The position numbers and the translations under genes were made by a program. Below are positions 58,439 to 64,000 of a stretch of 64,000 nucleotides of DNA, piece by piece; the stretch's first letter is position 1; each line of letters starts with the position of its first letter. The stretch lies in the NCBI GenBank assembly GCA_964057225.1, contig OZ059899.1, positions 9,548,001-9,612,000 of the forward strand, read 5' to 3'. The notes beneath the pieces are model-generated. The model was not told where the DNA came from, did no database searches, and saw only the letters and a list, made by a program, of their open reading frames with translations. Source of the stretch: Auanema rhodensis (Eukaryota > Nematoda > Chromadorea > Rhabditida > Rhabditidae).

Positions 58439-61013
58439 TAAATTTTTTTCATTTCACTTGTCATTTACAAAAATCGAATTTATCTTCTTCAACGAATATT
58501 TTTGCAATGTGTCATAAAAATTTCTCAGTTGAACAAAACGTTTTTTAAGAAGTTTTTTTGTTGTCAACATATATATTTTGCTGGAATTCGAAAGCATTTG
58601 GGATGGAAATTAGAAAGAAAAGAACTAGTTTTTCCTACTTTAAAACAAACAATAAGAAATAAAATGAAAAAGATTGTTAGATATCCATTTTAAACTTATA
58701 CATTTACTTCGATAAAGAGCCTATTAGATTGAAATTTTATGTCTTACAGTTCTCCAACAGAACAGACTGATCCTGATTTTTCTACGATTACATAAAACTC
58801 TCGTTTGATATAGAAAAAGGAGAGGAACAACGTTTCCAGGATGTCAAGGATATCGAATCTAGTGATATTGTAGAAAAATGTAATGTCAGCTCTATAGGTT
58901 TTCTCCTAATTTCTCTCATCACAATTGTCTTAGTTTTTTTCTCATAAGAGTTTCTGAAATCTTAGGTGAACAAGGCCGTATATAATTTCCTGTATTTCGA
59001 AAGCATTTGGGATGGAAATTAGAAAGAAAAGAACTAGTTTTTCCCACTTTAAAACAAACAATAAGAAATAAAATGAAAAAGATTGTTAGATATCCATTTT
59101 AAACTTATACATTTACTTCGATAAAGAGCCTATTAGATTGAAATTTTATGTCTTACAGTTCTCCAACAGAACAGACTGATCCTGATTTTTCTACGATTAC
59201 ATAAAACTCTCGTTTGATATAGAAAAAGGAGAGGAACAACGTTTCCAGGATGTCAAGGATATCGAATCTAGTGATATTGTAGAAAAATGTAATGTCAGCT
59301 CTATAGGTTTTCTCCTAATTTCTCTCATCACAATTGTCTTAGTTTTTTTCTCATAAGAGTTTCTGAAATCTTAGGTGAACAAGGCCGTATATAATTTCCT
59401 GTATTTCGAAAGCATTTGGGATGGAAATTAGAAAGAAAAGAACTAGTTTTTCCTACTTTAAAACAAACAATAAGAAATAAAATGAAAAAGATTGTTAGAT
59501 ATCCATTTTAAACTTATACATTTACTTCGATAAAGCGCCTATTAGATTGAAATTTTATGTCTTACAGTTCTCCAACAGAACAGACTGATCCTGATTTTTC
59601 TACGATTACATAAAACTCTCGTTTGATATAGAAAAAGGAGAGGAACAACGTTTCCAGGATGTCAAGGATATCGAATCTAGTGATATTGTAGAAAAATGTA
59701 ATGTCAGCTCTATAGGTTTTCTCCTAATTTCTCTCATCACAATTGTCTTAGTTTTTTTCTCATAAGAGTTTCTGAAATCTTAGGTGAACAAGGCCGTATA
59801 TAATTTCCTGTATTTCGAAAGCATTTGGGATGGAAATCAGAAAGAAAAGAACTAGTTTTTCCTACTTTAAAACAAACAATAAAAAATAAAATGAAAAAGA
59901 TTGTTAGATATCCAATTTAAACTTTTACATTTACTTCGATAAAGAGCCTATTAGATTGAAATTTTATGTCTTACAGTTCTCCAACAGAACAGACTGATCC
60001 TGATTTCTCTATGATTACATAAAATTCTCGTTTAATATAAAAAAAGGAGAGGAATAACGTTTCCAGGATGTCAAGGATATCGAATCTAGTGATATTGTAG
60101 AAAAATGTAATGTCAGGTTTTCTCCTAATTTCTCTCATCACAATTGTCTTAGTTTTTTTTCTCATAAGAGTTTCTGAAATCTTAGGTGAACAAGGCCGTA
60201 TATAATTTCCTGGAATTCGAAAGCATTTGGGATGGAATTTAGAGAGAAAAGAACTAGTTTTTCCTACTTTAAAACAAACAATAAGAAATAAAAAGAAAAG
60301 ATTGTTAGATATCCATTTTAAACTTATACATTTACTTCGATAAAGAGCCTATTAGATTGAAATTTTATGTCTTACAGTTCTCCAACAGAACAGACTGATC
60401 CTGATTTTTCTACGATTACATAAAACTCTCGTTTGATATACAAAAAGGAGAGGAATAACGTTTCCAGGATATCAATGATATCGAATCTAGTGATATTGTA
60501 GAGAAATGTAATGTCAGCTCCATAGGTTTTCTCTTAATTTCTCTCATCACAATTGTCTTAGTTTTTTTCTCATAAGAGTTTCTGAAATCTTAGGTGAACA
60601 AGGCCGTATATAATTTCCTGTATTTCGAAAGCATTTGGGATGGAAATTAGAAAGAAAAGAACTAGTTTTTCCTACTTTAAAACAAACAATAAGAAATAAA
60701 ATGAAAAAGATTGTTAGATATCCATTTTAAACTTATACATTTACTTCGATAAAGAGCCTATTAGATTGAAATTTTATGTCTTACAGTTCTCCAACAGAAC
60801 AGACTGATCCTGATTTTTCTACGATTACATAAAACTCTCGTTTGATATAGAAAAAGGAGAGGAACAACGTTTCCAGGATGTCAAGGATATCGAATCTAGT
60901 GATATTGTAGAAAAATGTAATGTCAGCTCCATAGGTTTTCTCTTAATTTCTCTCATCACAATTGTCTTAGTTTTTTTTTTCTCATAAGAGTTTCTGAAAT
61001 CTTACTTGAACAA

Positions 61014-61086
61014 GGCCGCGTGGCGCAATGGATAACGCGTCTGCCTACGGAGCAGAAGATTGTAGGTTCAAATCCTGCCGTGGTCG
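61014..61086 (+). tRNA. tRNA-Arg(ACG), TTCAAAT variant
   Basis: Same sequence and recombinant linker as 57758, 3256 bp away. Confidence 0.88.
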
Positions 61087-61621
61087 TAAATTTTTTTCAT
61101 TTCACTTGTCATACATAAAAATCGAATTTATCTTCTTCAACGATTATTTTTGCAATGTGTCATAAAAATTTCTCAGTTGAACGAAACGTTTTTTAAGAAG
61201 TTTTTTTGTTGTCAACATATATATTTTGCTGGAATTCGAAAGCATTTGGGATGGAAATTAGAAAGAAAAGAACTAGTTTTTCCTACTTTAAAACAAACAA
61301 TAAGAAATAAAATGAAAAAGATTGTTAGATATCCATTTTAAACTTATACATTTACTTCGATAAAGAGCCTATTAGATTGAAATTTTATGTCTTACAGTTC
61401 TCCAACAGAACAGACTGATCCTGATTTTTCTACGATTACATAAAACTCTCGTTTGATATAGAAAAAGGAGAGGAACAACGTTTCCAGGATGTCAAGGATA
61501 TCGAATCTAGTGATATTGTAGAAAAATGTAATGTCAGCTCTATAGGTTTTCTCCTAATTTCTCTCATCACAATTGTCTTAGTTTTTTTCTCATAAGAGTT
61601 TCTGAAATCTTAGTTGAACAA

Positions 61622-61694
61622 GGCCGCGTGGCGCAATGGATAACGCGTCTGCCTACGGAGCAGAAAATTGTAGGTTCGAATCCTGCCGTGGTCG
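61622..61694 (+). tRNA. tRNA-Arg(ACG), variable-region variant
   Basis: Same G45 to A change as 58366; terminator present. Confidence 0.88.
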
Positions 61695-63049
61695 TAAATT
61701 TTTTTCATTTCACTTGTCATTTACAAAAATCGAATTTATCTTCTTCAACGATTATTTTTGCAATGTGTCATAAAAATTTCTCAGTTGAACAAAACGTTTT
61801 TTAAGAAGTTTTTTTGTTGTCAACATATATATTTTGCTGGAATTCGAAAGCATTTGGGATGGAAATTAGAAAGAAAAGAACTAGTTTTTCCTACTTTAAA
61901 ACAAACAATAAGAAATAAAATGAAAAAGATTGTTAGATATCCATTTTAAACTTATACATTTACTTCGATAAAGAGCCTATTAGATTGAAATTTTATGTCT
62001 TACAGTTCTCCAACAGAACAGACTGATCCTGATTTTTCTACGATTACATAAAACTCTCGTTTGATATAGAAAAAGGAGAGGAACAACGTTTCCAGGATGT
62101 CAAGGATATCGAATCTAGTGATATTGTAGAAAAATGTAATGTCAGCTCTATAGGTTTTCTCCTAATTTCTCTCATCACAATTGTCTTAGTTTTTTTCTCA
62201 TAAGAGTTTCTGAAATCTTAGGTGAACAAGGCCGTATATAATTTCCTGTATTTCGAAAGCATTTGGGATGGAAATTAGAAAGAAAAGAACTAGTTTTTCC
62301 TACTTTAAAACAAACAATAAGAAATAAAATGAAAAAGATTGTTAGATATCCATTTTAAACTTATACATTTACTTCGATAAAGAGCCTATTAGATTGAAAT
62401 TTTATGTCTTACAGTTCTCCAACAGAACAGACTGATCCTGATTTTTCTACGATTACATAAAACTCTCGTTTGATATAGAAAAAGGAGAGGAACAACGTTT
62501 CCAGGATGTCAAGGATATCGAATCTAGTGATATTGTAGAAAAATGTAATGTCAGCTCTATAGGTTTTCTCCTAATTTCTCTCATCACAATTGTCTTAGTT
62601 TTTTTCTCATAAGAGTTTCTGAAATCTTAGGTGAACAAGGCCGTATATAATTTCCTGTATTTCGAAAGCATTTGGGATGGAAATTAGAAAGAAAAGAACT
62701 AGTTTTTCCTACTTTAAAACAAACAATAAGAAATAAAATGAAAAAGATTGTTAGATATCCATTTTAAACTTATACATTTACTTCGATAAAGAGCCTATTA
62801 GATTGAAATTTTATGTCTTACAGTTCTCCAACAGAACAGACTGATCCTGATTTTTCTACGATTACATAAAACTCTCATTTGATATAGAAAAAGGAGAGGA
62901 ACAACGTTTCCAGGATGTCAAGGATATCGAATCTAGTGATATTGTAGAAAAATGTAATGTCAGCTCCATAGGTTTTCTCTTAATTTCTCTCATCACAATT
63001 GTCTTAGTTTTTTTTTCTCATAAGAGTTTCTGAAATCTTACTTGAACAA

Positions 63050-63122
63050 GGCCGCGTGGCGCAATGGATAACGCGTCTGCCTACGGAGCAGAAGATTGTA
63101 GGTTCAAATCCTGCCGTGGTCG
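63050..63122 (+). tRNA. tRNA-Arg(ACG), TTCAAAT variant
   Basis: T-loop TTCAAAT, CATACATAAA linker, T7 terminator; last tRNA in the window. Confidence 0.88.
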
Positions 63123-64000
63123 TAAATTTTTTTCATTTCACTTGTCATACATAAAAATCGAATTTATTTTTTTCAATGATTTTTTTTTGCAATGTGTCAT
63201 AAGAATTACACAGTTGAACAAAACGTTTTTTAAGAATTTTCTTTGTTGTCAACATATATATTTTCCTGGAATTCGAAAGCATTTGGGATGGAAATCAGAA
63301 AGAAAAGAACTAGTTTTTCCTACTTTAAAACAAACAATAAAAAATAAAATGAAAAAGATTGTTAGATATCCAATTTAAACTTTTACATTTACTTCGATAA
63401 AGAGCCTATTAGATTGAAATTTTATGTCTTACAGTTCTCCAACAGAACAGACTGATCCTGATTTCTCTATGATTACATAAAATTCTCGTTTAATATAAAA
63501 AAAGGAGAGGAATAACGTTTCCAGGATGTCAAGGATATCGAATCTAGTGATATTGTAGAAAAATGTAATGTCAGCTCCATAGGTTTTCTCCTAATTTCTC
63601 TCATCACAATTGTCTTAGTTTTTTTTCTCATAAGAGTTTCTGAAATCTTAGGTGAACAAGGCCGTATATAATTTCCTGGAATTCGAAAGCATTTGGGATG
63701 GAATTTAGAGAGAAAAGAACTAGTTTTTCCTACTTTAAAACAAACAATAAGAAATAAAATGAAAAGATTGTTAGATATCCATTTTAAACTTATACATTTA
63801 CTTCGATAAAGAGCCTATTAGATTGAAATTTTATGTCTTACAGTTCTCCAACAGAACAGACTGATCCTGATTTTTCTACGATTACATAAAACTCTCGTTT
63901 GATATAGAAAAAGGAGAGGAACAACGTTTCCAGGATGTCAAGGATATCGAATCTAGTGATATTGTAGAAAAATGTAATGTCAGCTCTATAGGTTTTCTCC

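Larger units (their letters stand above)
45962..64000 (+). repeat. Satellite array, block 4, continuing past the window
   Basis: Resumes in plus orientation at the 3' half of the split tRNA. Plain 410 bp units fill 46550-50200; from 50233 on tRNA-bearing units are frequent. A distinct unit type with GATATAGAAAAAGG, AGCTCTATAGG and CCTGTATTTCG dominates after about 55300. The array runs off the right edge. Confidence 0.95.

Noticed and set aside
26914..60165. Recurrent minus-strand ORFs of 64 codons beginning MRKKTKTIVMREI
   Set aside because: Antisense of the satellite unit; they open only because of the GTCAGG deletion in some units and follow no codon logic. The plus-strand frame is the better coding relic.
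11589..63378. Recurrent plus-strand ORFs of about 104-107 codons starting MDNASAYG... or (M)AQWITRL...
   Set aside because: Their first 20 or so codons are the tRNA gene itself read in a protein frame; the rest is satellite. They repeat because the unit repeats.
10506..64000. CRISPR-like array
   Set aside because: Regular repeats are hundreds of bp long with no short repeat/unique spacer pattern, and the DNA is eukaryotic.

Overview
The window looks like repeat-rich nematode DNA, probably Caenorhabditis-like. It is AT-rich, its transposase genes have introns of about 42-70 bp ending in TTTCAG/TTTTAG-type acceptors, its tRNA genes have internal Pol III promoters and T-run terminators, and its mobile elements are eukaryotic. 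The species call is inference. No ordinary single-copy host protein gene was found; almost everything is mobile or tandemly repeated.

Layout. (1) 1 to about 7860, minus strand: a Ty3/gypsy-type LTR retrotransposon that runs off the left edge. Gag has one in-frame stop. An env-like region (signal peptide, Cys-rich ectodomain, Ser/Thr-rich stalk, membrane segment) lies between Gag and the protease, in or near the polyprotein frame; then come protease, reverse transcriptase, RNase H and integrase. (2) 7860-9230: probable leader/LTR DNA, an AT microsatellite and degenerate AT-rich repeats. (3) 9231-10505 and 12739-14013: two copies of a small, internally deleted LTR element with hairpin-rich LTRs, carried on a roughly 3.5 kb direct duplication. 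(4) 10506-35308 and 45962-64000: a large satellite with two interleaved unit types, a 410 bp unit and a 611 bp unit. The 611 bp unit equals the 410 bp unit plus a 201 bp block holding a tRNA-Arg(ACG) gene and its Pol III terminator. There are 27 full-length tRNA loci, one split locus and two truncated loci. The 410 bp unit also carries a decayed protein-coding segment with one membrane helix.

(5) 35309-45961 interrupts the satellite inside the anticodon arm of one tRNA gene. It consists of two Mutator-like (MULE) DNA transposons in inverted orientation, about 4.2 kb each, flanking 2.3 kb of satellite that lies in the opposite orientation to the rest. A 9 bp direct duplication, GCCTACGGA, flanks the whole 10.65 kb structure and not the individual transposons, so it resembles a composite (macro) transposition or an equivalent inversion. 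Each transposase copy carries a different nonsense codon.

How the parts relate: the satellite has amplified a tRNA gene together with a gene fragment, has been invaded by at least two element types, and has since been rearranged by unequal exchange (repeat blocks at offsets of 3508, about 7351 and 3256 bp). Near-identical arrays are prone to misassembly, so exact copy numbers should be treated with care.
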